Shown here: piece after piece, positions 1 to 10,385 of the stretch | Layout: the number at the start of each line of letters is the position of its first letter | How positions within the stretch are numbered: the first letter of the stretch is position 1 | Origin: Primulina eburnea | Taxonomy: Eukaryota; Streptophyta; Magnoliopsida; Lamiales; Gesneriaceae | Direction: 5' to 3' | DNA length: 64,000 nucleotides | Assembly: GCF_022965805.1 (NCBI RefSeq) | Contig: NC_133105.1 | Coordinates: forward strand, 29,854,277-29,918,276 | Program-made: the position numbers and the translations under genes | Notes under the pieces: generated by a model | Seen by the model: the letters and a program-made list of their open reading frames with translations, nothing else | Told to the model about the DNA's origin: nothing | The model's database searches: none

Positions 1-81
1 GTGTCCGGGTCCGTGTACATACTGTAAATAATCTTCAATCGGAAACAAGGGACACGGACCCCGTGCTCACCTCCGTGTACG
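1..81 (-). repeat. left end of old gypsy remnant H (palindromic 3' segment)
   Basis: This short stretch continues the sequence found again at 9364. The two were separated when the solo LTR Bs inserted, as shown by the flanking 5-bp duplication gtacg at 77-81 and 9364-9368. It carries the near-palindrome CACGGACCCCGTG, the same motif as at 9345-9510, 33355-33460 and 34845-35035, where it follows a gypsy polyprotein tail. No coding sequence is visible. Confidence 0.6.
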
Positions 82-224
82 TGTAAGGCCCAAGAAATTT
101 ATCATGTTAATTCGAAATGATTTGACGATGGTTATTATAATCGGACACGATTTGTTGATAATTGACATGATTGAGATTATACGGACTTGAATAAAGAGGC
201 CGGGCGTCATTGCATTATGAGCCA

Positions 225-252
225 AGATTTCGGACAGACCCTGTGGCGCCCG
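225..252 (+). repeat. left fragment of the Bs CG-rich U3 array
   Basis: The array of GCGCCC-type units starts here, is cut by the A1 insertion at 252/253 and continues at 7557. The words TTCGGACAGA and GCGCCCG seen here recur in the right part of the array. Confidence 0.55.
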
Positions 253-308
253 TGTAGTATCCCGATACCTAATTTGAGTTAATTATTGGATTAATTATTT
301 TTCGGTGG

Positions 309-563
309 GATCGGAAGGACCGAACCGGGTTCGGATCGTCCGATCATGGTTCGGATCGTCCGAGGTGGGTTCGGATCGTCCGAGCCAGGTGGCTGGACCC
401 GTGGCAGACATGCAGAATTCGGATCGTCCGAGCAAGGGTTCGGATCGTCCGAGACAGGTGGCTGGACACGTAGAAGGCATGCAAGGTTCGGATCGTCCGA
501 AGTGGGTTCGGATCGTCCGAAGTGTACCGGATCGGAGCTTCCGAAGTGGATCGGATCGTCCGA
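309..563 (+). repeat. A1 U3 array of TCGGATCGTCCGA
   Basis: Eight exact copies of the 13-mer TCGGATCGTCCGA start at 331, 351, 371, 419, 440, 488, 508 and 551, with two degenerate copies near 309 and 530. Each copy is an interrupted palindrome (arms TCGGA and TCCGA around TCG). Spacers are irregular, and two are related GTGGCTGGAC-type inserts. The array stops 8 bp before the TATA box, so it occupies the proximal promoter. The same array lies at 6161-6415 in the 3' LTR. Confidence 0.9.
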
Positions 564-570
564 ACATTGG

Positions 571-580
571 CTATAAATAG
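571..580 (+). promoter_or_regulatory. A1 5' LTR TATA box
   Basis: CTATAAATAG lies immediately downstream of the palindromic array and about 1.2 kb before the gag start. It is the best match to a plant TATA box in the LTR, and the 3' LTR copy is at 6423-6432. Transcription would be expected to begin some 30 bp downstream, near 605-615. Confidence 0.75.
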
Positions 581-1708
581 AGGCGCGAGGCTTCATTTCT
601 TACTCGCCATTTCAGAGCGTTCCAGAGCGTTTTAGTCGTTTCTGAGAGGTTTCTAGTCTTTCCCGAGGTTCAGGCACTAGCAGGGAGCTACTGGCTTTGT
701 AGCGGAGCTGTGCTCTAGTTGGGAGCTAGCGGCATCAGCGGGCTAGCGACGGACGAAGGTTTGGAATTGTATCATTATTATTTCAGGATTATCTAGTTAA
801 GTCTGGTAGATAAGTTTTAGTGATGGTTTTCACTTGATGAATAGGCTTGGAATAGACCTGTTTGTCTGGTTTTCCAGTGGATTAGGATTGCAGTGATAGA
901 GGTACGAAAGTACTATCCGAGATATCCTGGTCGAGTATACATCCTTATATGTGTTGCATGATTATGTGGTGCATTGATATATGTCATATGATGCATGCTA
1001 TTATGTCACGTTTTATGATGCATGTTGCATTTCATGTTGAGCCGTATCTCCTTCGAGATAGCCTTTACTGTTGAGCTGTATCTCTTTCGAGATAAGCTAT
1101 ATCTTGTGGGGCCGCTCAGCCCTGTCTTGTCTTGTGGACGCATGGACACCGAGAGTACACAGTGGCCGACGGGTCGGGAGGGCTTCGGTGATCCGGGACA
1201 TTTTTGGTCCACGTCTGTTCTTGTAGTGGATGCAGTGACCCAGAGGAGTACCGCGCGGCACTATCCACTTGGCGCCTCTAGACTGAGCATTTTGAGATCT
1301 TTTGTGACTCCTGTTTCTTGACTACCCTGGTATCATATCATAGCATGTGCATGTCATATAGGCTTGTATACTCATGCTTTTGTACTGGGCGTTCTTATCG
1401 CTCATGTCCTCGGTTTTGTTTATCTTGGACACCCCATTCCCACGGGGCAGGCCTCAGGTTGGACAGCTCAGGAGGAGGAGGAGGAGGACGTTGAGTAGCT
1501 GGTTGGTTTAGTTCTTCGGTATCTTTTTGTTTCGATATGGTTGTACCGTATATTTCATTTTAGTTGAGTTGTCCTGGTTTTTCGATTGGGTTGTATTACT
1601 ATCTTTTGGTGACAGTTTTCCGCCTTTATTTCTGATTGTTTTTAATTAAGTTAATCGCATGCTTAGTTCTTGATTAGTAGGTGATTCTGGAACGGGTCAC
1701 TACATTTA

Positions 1709-1720
1709 TGGTATCAGAGC
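1709..1720 (+). other. A1 primer-binding site (initiator tRNA-Met)
   Basis: TGGTATCAGAGC begins 4 bp after the 5' LTR end. This is the usual plant LTR-retrotransposon site complementary to the 3' end of initiator tRNA-Met, used to prime minus-strand synthesis. Confidence 0.9.
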
Positions 1721-1802
1721 ATGCTTATGATTTTGGGATATAGATTCTGTTTTGGGATTTTCGTGGATCATTTTACCATTTTCCCTATTCTATCTTGTAG
1801 CG

Positions 1803-3530
1803 ATGGCTGACCACTTTGGTGATGAGAGTAGTCAGGGAAGTGTAGGTCGTTGGGGTGACCAGGACGATCGTAGGCGTCATCGTGAACATCGTCATCGTCG
1901 GGATGGTCCTAGGCGTTTTGATTTGAACCGTTTCATTCAGATGGGGCCTAAGCCTTTAGTCGGCGGTGAGACTCCCGATGATGCTGAGGATTGGTTAGAG
2001 CGCATGGAGAGTTGTTTCCGTGCATTCCAGTGCACCGAGGAGCAGAGGATGGAGACCCTTAGTTTTCTTCTCGAGGGCCGTGCGCGCAAGTGGTGGCGAT
2101 CGACTTCTGCGCCGATAGTTCAGTCCCAGGGTAGGGTGACTTGGGCCGATTTCCGTGCAGCTTTCATGCAGCTGTATTTTCCTCCAGCCCTTCGCCAGGC
2201 AAAGACGATTGAGCTCCTGAATCTTAAGCAGGGGAGTATGTCTGTTGATGAATATCAGCAGAAGTTCTTCGAGTTGTTACCCTTTGCCCCTTATATCAGT
2301 GGCAGTTCTGAGGCCAAGTATGACCATTTCCTCCAGGGTCTTAACCAGGAGATTTTTGATCGAGTCATTGTCTGTGATAATCCTACTTCTTATGATGGGT
2401 TAGTGAACCGGTGTCGCCAGGCAGAGATCAGTCTCCAGCGTGGTAGGGCTATTCTTTCTTCTAGACCTCCGAGTACTTTGAGCCCTCGATCTCAGTCTTT
2501 CAAGAAATCTGGTTCTTCTTCTTCTGGATCTGGATCACGGTCTAGCGGTGTTTTCCGCTTTGGTAAGAAGAAGGTTTCTTGTGTGCATTGTGGGAAGAAC
2601 CATCCATCGGAGCAATGCCGATCAGCCGCGGGAGCTTGTTTTCAGTGCGGAGAGATGGGTCATCTCAAGAAGAATTGTCCTCAGTTGCGAGGTGGAGCAG
2701 GATCTGGTTCCGGATCTCAGACGACTGTTCAGCAGAGGAGGCAGGGTCAGGCAGTGGGTAGTTCAAATCTTCGACCTCGTGCCCAAGGTCAGGTTTTTGC
2801 GCTGAACCAGGATCAGGCTGCAGATGAGACAGAGAGAGTCATAGCAGGTACTTTTCGTTTATGCGGTATTCCTGCTGTTGTTCTTATTGATACCGGAGCA
2901 TCACATTCATTCATTTCTGCACGATTTGTTAAGCGTCATAAGTTACCATATGTTTCTCTAGACGTCATTCTTTCCGTTTCTACCCCGATGGGTCATTCGG
3001 TGTTAGCAATGCGTCTAGTGATGGGTTGTCCCTTAGATTTTGAGGGTAACGAATTGATTGCGAATCTTATGATCTTGGAGATGGAAGATTTTGATTGTAT
3101 TCTAGGTATAGACCTATTGACTACTTACCGAGCTACCGTGGATTGTTACCAGAAGCTTGTTCAGTTTCGTACGACTGAGAGCTCTAGTTGGTTTTTCTAT
3201 GGTGAGGGAGCGCGACCTCCGATGCCAGTGGTATCTGCTCTGAAAGCCTGTCGTGCTTTAGAGGCGGGCGGGGAAGGCTACCTCATCTATGCGATTGATT
3301 CTTCCACAGGTAGTGTTGGTATAGATGATATTCCAGTGGGTTGTAAATTTCCTGATGTTTTTCCAGATGAGATTCCTGGTTTTCCTCCGGTTAGAGAGGT
3401 GGAATTTGGCATTGAGTTAATGCCAGGGACTGCACCGATTTCTCGTGCCCCCTATCGTCTTGCTCCGTCAGAGATGATGATATTTCCAAGACTGCATTTC
3501 GTACTCGATATGGACATTACGAGTTTCTAG
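1803..3530 (+). CDS. A1 Gag-protease with truncated RT start
   Basis: This encodes the structural Gag protein and the aspartic protease of A1, about 575 residues from the ATG at 1803. The frame is open slightly further upstream but without an ATG, and A2 has an ATG at the aligned place. A retrotransposon Gag domain covers roughly residues 45-215, followed by a Ser/Arg-rich linker. Next come zinc-knuckle-like motifs, [13 protein letters not shown] near 260 (incomplete) and [14 protein letters not shown] near 279 (CCHC). The protease active site [10 protein letters not shown] is near 363. The frame should run on through RT, but at about 3473-3481 it meets the deletion, goes out of frame and stops at 3530. 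The rest of pol lies just downstream in another frame. Confidence 0.9.
   Translation: MADHFGDESSQGSVGRWGDQDDRRRHREHRHRRDGPRRFDLNRFIQMGPKPLVGGETPDDAEDWLERMESCFRAFQCTEEQRMETLSFLLEGRARKWWRSTSAPIVQSQGRVTWADFRAAFMQLYFPPALRQAKTIELLNLKQGSMSVDEYQQKFFELLPFAPYISGSSEAKYDHFLQGLNQEIFDRVIVCDNPTSYDGLVNRCRQAEISLQRGRAILSSRPPSTLSPRSQSFKKSGSSSSGSGSRSSGVFRFGKKKVSCVHCGKNHPSEQCRSAAGACFQCGEMGHLKKNCPQLRGGAGSGSGSQTTVQQRRQGQAVGSSNLRPRAQGQVFALNQDQAADETERVIAGTFRLCGIPAVVLIDTGASHSFISARFVKRHKLPYVSLDVILSVSTPMGHSVLAMRLVMGCPLDFEGNELIANLMILEMEDFDCILGIDLLTTYRATVDCYQKLVQFRTTESSSWFFYGEGARPPMPVVSALKACRALEAGGEGYLIYAIDSSTGSVGIDDIPVGCKFPDVFPDEIPGFPPVREVEFGIELMPGTAPISRAPYRLAPSEMMIFPRLHFVLDMDITSF
3473..3481 (+). other. A1 RT deletion junction (about 268 bp lost)
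   Basis: Compared with A2 (minus strand, about 55567-55860), A1 lacks some 88 codons covering the first RT blocks, from just after the APSEM segment to the DDISKTAF segment. The junction reads GAGATGATGATATTTCC. The 5-bp word GATGA occurs on both sides in A2, so this is a microhomology deletion. The missing length, about 268 bp by codon counting, is not a multiple of three and shifts the frame. The lost part includes the RT motif with the first catalytic aspartate (IDLRSGYHQ in A2). Confidence 0.85.
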
Positions 3531-3532
3531 TT

Positions 3533-5953
3533 ATGCCATTCGGATTGACGAATGCGCCAGCGGTGTTCATGGATCTAATGAACCGAGTCTTTCGGGATTT
3601 TCTGGATCAGTTTGTTGTGGTTTTCATCGATGATATCTTGATTTATTCTCACAGTGTGGAAGAGCATATCCAGCACTTGAGGATTGTGTTGCAGATTCTT
3701 CGCGAGAAGCAATTGTATGCTAAGCTGAGTAAGTGCGAATTCTGGATTGATCGTGTAGTATTCCTTGGTCATGTGATTTCCAAGGAAGGAATTTCTGTGG
3801 ATCCCAGCAAGATCGAAGCAGTGCTGAATTGGTCACGTCCTACGACGGTGGCTGAGATCCGTAGTTTTCTAGGTCTGGCAGGGTATTATCGTCGCTTCAT
3901 CGTGAATTTCTCTCAGGTAGCTAGACCATTGACGCAACTTACTCGGAAGGATGTTCCATTTGAGTGGTCATCTGAATGCGAAGATAGTTTCAGAGAACTT
4001 CGTCGACTTCTGACTTCTGCACCTGTTTTGGCGTTACCGTCAGGATCTGATGGTTTCAGTGTTTACACCGATGCCTCTTTTCAAGGCTTAGGGTGTGTGT
4101 TGACGCAGAATGATCATGTGATCGCTTACGCATCCAGGCAGTTGAAACCTCACGAGGAAAAGTACCCTATTCATGATCTAGAATTAGCTGCTATTGTGTT
4201 CGCGCTGAAGATCTGGCGTCATTACTTGTACGGAGTTAAGTTTGAAATTTTTACTGATCATAAGAGTCTGAAATATCTGTTCACTCAGGCTGAGTTGAAC
4301 ATGAGACAACGTCGTTGGATGGATCTACTTAAAGATTATGACTGCGAGATCAAGTACCATCCAGGCTCTGCGAATCTCACAGCAGATGCTCTTAGTCGCA
4401 AGGTGAGAGTCTCTGCACTTCAGACCAGTGCTATGATTAGTACTATCCAGGATTGTTGTTCGTTGGGATTTAATTTCAAACATCGGAAAGGTATGGAGAG
4501 CATTCGTGTTGCTACCATTTTATCTGAGCCAATTTTGTTCGCTCGGATTCGAGATGCACAGATGTCTGATCTCAAGACTCAGAGATTAGCCCGATTGGTT
4601 GGTGGAGATAGCAATTTCCATTATCAGTCTAATGGTATTCTGTGTTTGTCTAATCGGGTTGTGGTACCAGAGGATGATACTTTGAGGGAAGAGATCTTGG
4701 CTCAGGCTCATCGAAGCAAGTTGAGTGTCCATCCAGGAAGCAACAAGATGTATAAAGATTTGAGGACACGATTTTGGTGGAAAGGGATGAAGCGCAGCGT
4801 TTATCAGTTTGCTTCCAAGTGTCTTGTTTGTCAGCAGGTTAAGGCAGAGCACCGTCGACCGGGAGGATTATTGCTAAACTTACCTATTCCCGAATGGAAG
4901 TGGGAGCATATCGCGATGGACTTCATTACTCACTTACCATTGTCTTCGAGGAATAGTGATGCTATTTGGGTAGTGGTGGATCGACTCACCAAATCTGCTC
5001 ATTTTCTGCCATATAACCGTGATTTCACTTTCGATCGTATGGCTCGATTGTACATTCAAGAGATTGTACGTTTGCATGGGGTGCCAGTCAGTATTGTTAG
5101 TGACAGAGATCCTCGTTTTACCTCACGATTTTGGGGTAGTTTCCAGGCGGTATTGGGTACGTCCCTAAGTTTAAGTACAGCTTATCATCCAGAGACCGAC
5201 GGTCAGACGGAGAGGACTATCCGTACACTTGAGGATATGATGCGAGCTTGTGTGATGGATTTCGGAACCGCTTGGCAGGATCATTTGGCTTTGATTGAGT
5301 TCGCGTACAACAACAGCTATCATCGTAGTATTGGTATGGCACCATTTGAGGCGTTGTATGGGCGACGTTGTCGTACTCCATTATTCTGGGACGAAGTTGG
5401 GGAACGACATGTTGAGGGACCGGAGTTAGTCCAGCAGGCTATTGATAAGGTTGCAGTAATCAAGAAGCGGATTAAGATCGCTCAGGATCGACAGGCTAGT
5501 TATGCGAACACCAAACGTCGACCTCTTTATTTTCAGCCAGGTGAGAAAGTGTTTCTCCGAGTTTCGCCTTTTCGCAGGATTTTGAGATTTGGTCTCAAGG
5601 GTAAGCTGTCTCCGAGATTTATTGGTCCATTTGAAATATTGGAAAGCGTGGGAGATTTGGCTTACAGACTTGCATTGCCGCCGTACCTATCAAGTATTCA
5701 TGATGTGTTCCACGTATCTTTGTTGAGACGATACGTAGCAGATGAGTCTCACATCTTGCATCCCTCTGAAGTTCAACTAAATTCGGATTTGTCTTATGTG
5801 GAACGACCAGTTCGGATTCTAGATCGCAAAGACAAGGTGTTGCGGAATAAGATCATTCCTCTTGTCTTAGTTCAGTGGCAGCGCAGAGGCACTGAAGAAG
5901 CCACTTGGGAGCTAGAGAGTCGTATGCGTTCGGAGCATCCAGAACTCTTTTGA
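3533..5953 (+). CDS. A1 Pol: partial RT, RNase H, integrase, chromodomain-like end
   Basis: This is the second part of the A1 polyprotein, 806 residues from the ATG at 3533; the frame is open back to the deletion near 3479, so that ATG is not a natural start. The RT catalytic FIDD lies near residue 33. RNase H follows (VYTDAS near 177). The integrase zinc domain ([10 protein letters not shown] near 393, CLVCQQ near 430) precedes the integrase core with [16 protein letters not shown] and [12 protein letters not shown] carrying the D, D and E residues (about 462, 524 and 559). The last 50 residues resemble the divergent chromodomain of plant chromoviruses. Integrase and RNase H look intact; RT is not functional because of the upstream deletion. 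Confidence 0.9.
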   Translation: MPFGLTNAPAVFMDLMNRVFRDFLDQFVVVFIDDILIYSHSVEEHIQHLRIVLQILREKQLYAKLSKCEFWIDRVVFLGHVISKEGISVDPSKIEAVLNWSRPTTVAEIRSFLGLAGYYRRFIVNFSQVARPLTQLTRKDVPFEWSSECEDSFRELRRLLTSAPVLALPSGSDGFSVYTDASFQGLGCVLTQNDHVIAYASRQLKPHEEKYPIHDLELAAIVFALKIWRHYLYGVKFEIFTDHKSLKYLFTQAELNMRQRRWMDLLKDYDCEIKYHPGSANLTADALSRKVRVSALQTSAMISTIQDCCSLGFNFKHRKGMESIRVATILSEPILFARIRDAQMSDLKTQRLARLVGGDSNFHYQSNGILCLSNRVVVPEDDTLREEILAQAHRSKLSVHPGSNKMYKDLRTRFWWKGMKRSVYQFASKCLVCQQVKAEHRRPGGLLLNLPIPEWKWEHIAMDFITHLPLSSRNSDAIWVVVDRLTKSAHFLPYNRDFTFDRMARLYIQEIVRLHGVPVSIVSDRDPRFTSRFWGSFQAVLGTSLSLSTAYHPETDGQTERTIRTLEDMMRACVMDFGTAWQDHLALIEFAYNNSYHRSIGMAPFEALYGRRCRTPLFWDEVGERHVEGPELVQQAIDKVAVIKKRIKIAQDRQASYANTKRRPLYFQPGEKVFLRVSPFRRILRFGLKGKLSPRFIGPFEILESVGDLAYRLALPPYLSSIHDVFHVSLLRRYVADESHILHPSEVQLNSDLSYVERPVRILDRKDKVLRNKIIPLVLVQWQRRGTEEATWELESRMRSEHPELF

Positions 5954-6091
5954 GTTATGCTTTGTATATGTTTGTGTTTGCAGTTGTAATCGAAATATCA
6001 GTTGTATTCAACAACAATTGAGATGTAATAACGATGTTGTTATTCCGTTTTGTTCATCCTATAAACCTGATTTCGAGGACGAAATCTTTTT

Positions 6092-6104
6092 AAGGGGGGG
6101 AGAA
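6092..6104 (+). other. A1 polypurine tract
   Basis: A purine run with eight Gs ending AGAA directly abuts the 3' LTR start TGTAG. It is the expected plus-strand primer site. The preceding motif TTTCGAGGACGAAATC at 6071-6086 is also seen before the 3' LTR of A2 and, in related form, of C, D and F. Confidence 0.85.
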
Positions 6105-7556
6105 TGTAGTATCCCGATACCTAATTTGAGTTAATTATTGGATTAATTATTTTTCGGTGGGATCGGAAGGACCGAACCGGGTTCGGATCGTCCGATCATG
6201 GTTCGGATCGTCCGAGGTGGGTTCGGATCGTCCGAGCCAGGTGGCTGGACCCGTGGCAGACATGCAGAATTCGGATCGTCCGAGCAAGGGTTCGGATCGT
6301 CCGAGACAGGTGGCTGGACACGTAGAAGGCATGCAAGGTTCGGATCGTCCGAAGTGGGTTCGGATCGTCCGAAGTGTACCGGATCGGAGCTTCCGAAGTG
6401 GATCGGATCGTCCGAACATTGGCTATAAATAGAGGCGCGAGGCTTCATTTCTTACTCGCCATTTCAGAGCGTTCCAGAGCGTTTTAGTCGTTTCTGAGAG
6501 GTTTCTAGTCTTTCCCGAGGTTCAGACACTAGCAGGGAGCTACTGGCTTTGTAGCGGAGCTGTGCTCTAGTTGGGAGCTAGCGGCATCAGCGGGCTAGCG
6601 ACGGACGAAGGTTTGGAATTGTATCATTATTATTTCAGGATTATCTAGTTAAGTCTGGTAGATAAGTTTTAGTGATGGTTTTCACTTGATGAATAGGCTT
6701 GGAATAGACCTGTTTGTCTGGTTTTCCAGTGGATTAGGATTGCAGTGATAGAGGTACGAAAGTACTATCCGAGATATCCTGGTCGAGTATACATCCTTAT
6801 ATGTGTTGCATGATTATGTGGTGCATTGATATATGTCATATGATGCATGCTATTATGTCACGTTTTATGATGCATGTTGCATTTCATGTTGAGCCGTATC
6901 TCCTTCGAGATAGCCTTTACTGTTGAGCTGTATCTCTTTCGAGATAAGCTATATCTTGTGGGGCCGCTCAGCCCTGTCTTGTCTTGTGGACGCATGGACA
7001 CCGAGAGTACACAGTGGCCGACGGGTCGGGAGGGCTTCGGTGATCCGGGACATTTTTGGTCCACGTCTGTTCTTGTAGTGGATGCAGTGACCCAGAGGAG
7101 TACCGCGCGGCACTATCCACTTGGCGCCTCTAGACTGAGCATTTTGAGATCTTTTGTGACTCCTGTTTCTTGACTACCCTGGTATCATATCATAGCATGT
7201 GCATGTCATATAGGCTTGTATACTCATGCTTTTGTACTGGGCGTTCTTATCGCTCATGTCCTCGGTTTTGTTTATCTTGGACACCCCATTCCCACGGGGC
7301 AGGCCTCAGGTTGGACAGCTCAGGAGGAGGAGGAGGAGGACGTTGAGTAGCTGGTTGGTTTAGTTCTTCGGTATCTTTTTGTTTCGATATGGTTGTACCG
7401 TATATTTCATTTTAGTTGAGTTGTCCTGGTTTTTCGATTGGGTTGTATAACTATCTTTTGGTGACAGTTTTCCGCCTTTATTTCTGATTGTTTTTAATTA
7501 AGTTAATCGCATGCTTAGTTCTTGATTAGTAGGTGATTCTGGAACGGGTCACTACA
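6105..7556 (+). repeat. A1 3' LTR
   Basis: Same length (1452 bp) and structure as the 5' LTR, offset by 5852 bp, with the palindromic array at 6161-6415, TATA at 6423-6432 and hairpins at 6897-6912 and 6931-6946. It ends CACTACA followed by the target duplication gcccg. Confidence 0.95.
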
Positions 7557-7740
7557 GCCCGGGCCGTAGAAAAACACCGCCCGAGCGCCAATGCACCACA
7601 AGAATGAAATTCGGACAGAAACTCTCGCGCCCGAGCGGTAAAGATTTACCGCCCGAGCGCCAGGGGATAAGAAGTTAGGTTCCGGACAGAAGGCTTCGCG
7701 CCCGAGCGGTAAAGATTGACCGCTCGAGCGCGAGTCATGC
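7557..7740 (+). repeat. Bs U3 CG-rich array (GCGCCCGAGCGGTAAA type)
   Basis: Alternating units such as GCGCCCGAGCGGTAAA and TTTACCGCCCGAGCGC (reverse complements of each other) are separated by 10-45 bp that include TTCGGACAGA. The array ends about 45 bp before a long TA tract (7784-7802) that serves as the likely TATA element. The same motif class is present in D (35818-36045) and more degenerate in B (44801-44975 and 50415-50589). Confidence 0.85.
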
Positions 7741-7783
7741 AAAACGAAATTGAGACACTTGTGTGTTTGCTTGTACGGGTATG

Positions 7784-7802
7784 TATATATATATATATAT
7801 AA
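7784..7802 (+). promoter_or_regulatory. Bs TATA-like tract
   Basis: A TATATATATATA tract lies downstream of the CG-rich array in the solo LTR. The position corresponds to the TA tracts in B (44736-44751 and 50350-50365) and D (35762-35772). Confidence 0.55.
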
Positions 7803-9303
7803 GCATGCAAAATTCTTCAGAATATTGAGAGGAAATCGAGAAGAAGCTTCAGAAAGTTTCTAAGAAAAATCCTTACGCTTTTTGTGAGAAATCCGTCCGT
7901 CTAATTTTGAATCCGAATTCAGCACCGAGTTCCTATCAACGTAGGCTACAACTGGACGTAAGTTTTGTTACGTTTATACAAGATTTGAATTTATGATATT
8001 GTCAGAATTGAATATGATTCATATATGGTGTTTCTGCTACCGTAGACACTGTATAATTTAAGTTAGACTGAAGAACAGACTGGTTATGTAATTGTTATGA
8101 TTTTCAGAGTCAATTTGACTGAGATTCGATATCAGATTTGTGTTATCGTTGAGATTATAAATTGTATTAATACCGATTATGACTCGTGGTATTATATCTG
8201 TGGTGTTCAGAATGACGGGGTATTCAGATTGTATTGTTATGCCGTCGAAACATCAGTTGATTAGATTGATCAGATTCAGTAATGATTTCGATTGTAACGT
8301 GATATTGTTGATATGAATTAGATTGTACCTTGTTCAGATATAGATCAGATTATATACTGATTTGAGTATTCATCAGAACAGGTTTTGATTCGAGTTATAT
8401 AATGATGTTGTATTTATATGATTGTCATTGCCAGACTGGGTATGGACAGATCAGAATACGAGACTTCGTCTTCGTCAGACCGGGAAGACAAAGATATAAA
8501 TAAATGTTGATTCGGGATTGCACAACTCGAGTTAGATCTGACTTGAGTCTCCCTAAATCACATACTTTACTTTATTGCATAGATATTTGCATATTATCAG
8601 ATTGATATGTTTTAAGTCTAATGATTGATAGCATAGCCAGAGATTGAATCTAGGGCAGAACAGCCTAGCTAGGGCAGAACAGCCGAGTCTTTCTCAGAAC
8701 CGATAAGACTCTAGACTTACGGTGTATCGACGCGCTTAAATGTAGATCGACGTTTAAAGTAGACACTCGATACAGCATACCGAAGTCTAAATTAGATCGG
8801 GATCCCTAGATTAGAATGAGAGATGAGTCAATTCTTAGATAGTGAGACTAGAGTTTAATTTACAGATCCGTAGTAATTATGTTTCGTAGATTACGATTCA
8901 TGTTTTATTTACAGACTTGTACTGATACATGTTGTTGATTATGCTACATGTGATAAGATAAAATTCATGCTTTTATATATGTTTTATATGCTTGCATGAT
9001 TACATTGTTTATACTGGGATATTTATATCTCACCGGAGTTATCCGGCTGTTGTCTTGTTTTGTATGTGTGCATGACAACAGGTGGGGCAGGATCAGGGTC
9101 CAGAAGATGAGGAGAGATCGAGATTAGAGTGGTGATCACGGACTTGGATGTAGATATGTTTTATTACTTGAATGTAGTAGTTGAACCTAATTTTAAATTA
9201 GAGGCATGTTATACAAGATTTGTATTATTATACTAGTTTGTATAATAGATTGATTCCATTACCTTCCGCATTTTAAAAGAAAAATTTTTAGACCCTGTTT
9301 ATC

Positions 9304-9703
9304 TTAACTGATAATTAAACCCCAAAGATGATTAAGAAGATGATTAGCGTCCGGGTCCCCACAGTACGGGTCCGTGTAGGCACTGTCTTCGCCAAATACA
9401 TAGGGCACGGACCCCGTGCTTGGGTCCGTTTTCAGGTCCGTGGAGCTACTGGAATAACTCATCTCATGAAGTACAGGACACGGACCCCGTGTGCAGGTCC
9501 TTTCAGACTCGGTCTGCTCCATCAATGCTTGAATAATATTCCGTTGGCCTCCAAACGTAATCCCATGCATCACGACCCCTTCATGCTTGCTCATGACTCC
9601 TTGTAGTGCCTCCTTGAATCTCTTTAGTCGACCCCTCGTGATTGGTCCCTCCGGCAACTGCAAAGGATCCCATGCTTTCCTTGGGACGTCCATGTTCGCA
9701 TCA
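9304..9703 (-). pseudogene. H polyprotein C-terminal tail
   Basis: On the minus strand this encodes a Ty3/gypsy polyprotein tail with GPITRGRLKRFKEALQGV and VVMHGITFGGQRNIIQA. A close relative ends the G reading frame at 34618-35038 (RRFKDALRGL, VVMHGSTFGGQRNIIQA), so this is a conserved end of one gypsy family. On its N-terminal side (9703) it is joined directly to the last integrase unit of the array just after the [12 protein letters not shown] motif, so the stretch normally between integrase core and tail is missing. Toward its C-terminus it runs through CACGGACCCCGTG palindromes and then into solo LTR Bs at 9363, which supplies the last residues and the stop. Confidence 0.7.
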
Positions 9704-10385
9704 AGTTCTATTGACAACTTCAATTTGTCCATCCGTTTGAGGATGACAAGTAGTAGAAAACAACAATTTTGGGCCATGTTTAGCCCATAAAGTATTCCAA
9801 AAGTAACTCAAGAATTTAACATCGCGACCAGAAACAATAGTCCTAGGCAAGCCATGCAACCTAGGGACTTCTCTAAAGAACAAATCCGCCATGTTTGAAG
9901 CATCATCGGTTTTATGACAAGCTATAAAATGTGCCATCTTAGAGAATCTATCCACAACAACAAAAATAGAATCCTTCCCCTTCTTAATCCTAGGCAACCC
10001 CAAAATAAAGTCCATATAAATGTCAATCCAAGTTCTTTTTAAGAATAGCACGCAAAAGTGTTCCCAAAGTTCTATTGACAACTTCAGTTTGTCAATCCGT
10101 TTGAGGATGACAAGTAATAAAAAACAACAATTTTTTACCAAGTTTAGCCCATAAAGTATTCCAAAAGTAACTCAAGAATTTAACATCGCGACCAGAAACA
10201 ATATTCCTACTCATGCCATGAAACCTAACGACTTCTCTAAAGAACAAATCCGCAATGTTTGAAGCATCATCGGTTTTATGACAAGCTATAAATGTGCCAT
10301 CTTAGAGAATCTATCCACAACAACGAAAATAGAATCCCTCCCCTTCTTAGTCCTAGGCAACCCCAAAATAAAGTCAATAGAAATA

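Larger units (their letters stand above)
253..1704 (+). repeat. A1 5' LTR
   Basis: It begins TGTAGTATCC and ends GGGTCACTACA. It contains in order an AT-rich start, a palindromic U3 array (309-563), a TATA box (572-580), a transcribed leader with two small hairpins (1045-1060 and 1079-1094, each TATCTC...GAGATA) and a GAGGAGGAGG run near 1470. The second half closely matches the LTRs of A2, while the first half does not. Open frames here (for example 305-580 and 1022-1321) are repeated exactly in the other LTR and are not genes. Confidence 0.95.
253..7556 (+). mobile_element. A1, young full-length Ty3/gypsy LTR retrotransposon (chromovirus-like)
   Basis: Structure: two 1452-bp LTRs (253-1704 and 6105-7556) with TG...CA ends, a tRNA-Met-type PBS directly after the 5' LTR, a gag-pol region, and a polypurine tract before the 3' LTR. 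The 5-bp target duplication gcccg is present at 248-252 and 7557-7561. I counted only two differences between the LTRs by eye (near 672/6524 and 1589/7441), so the insertion is recent. The order gag, protease, RT, RNase H, integrase, chromodomain-like end is that of Ty3/gypsy chromoviruses (Tekay/Del-like by appearance). It is defective: about 268 bp of RT is missing at about 3473-3481. It inserted into solo LTR Bs. Confidence 0.95.
82..9363 (+). mobile_element. solo LTR Bs (gypsy, B/D family), split by A1
   Basis: The LTR starts TGTAAGGCCC at 82, is interrupted at 252/253 by A1, resumes at 7557 and ends GGGTCCCCACA at 9363. It is flanked by the perfect 5-bp target duplication gtacg (77-81 and 9364-9368). 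Without A1 the LTR is about 1.97 kb, close to the 1992-bp LTRs of element B, with which it shares both ends. No internal region of this element remains, so it is a solo LTR left by LTR-LTR recombination. The part 7557-9363 holds a CG-rich array, a TATA-like tract and about 1.5 kb of AT-rich non-coding LTR; I see no gene in it. Confidence 0.88.

Noticed and set aside
309..563. CRISPR-like look of regular 13-bp repeats with spacers
   Set aside because: The repeats are short palindromes at irregular spacing inside a plant LTR, with the array copied in the other LTR; no cas genes or leader exist.
305..580. Four overlapping open frames on both strands in LTR A1
   Set aside because: They are translations of the TCGGATCGTCCGA array and recur identically in the second LTR; no domain or start context.
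1709..1720. tRNA gene remnant
   Set aside because: Only 12 bases match the tRNA-Met 3' end complement, at the correct place for a primer-binding site; there is no cloverleaf.
1803..5953. Endogenous pararetrovirus
   Set aside because: LTRs, PBS, PPT, integrase and 5-bp target duplications show an LTR retrotransposon; no movement or coat protein is seen.
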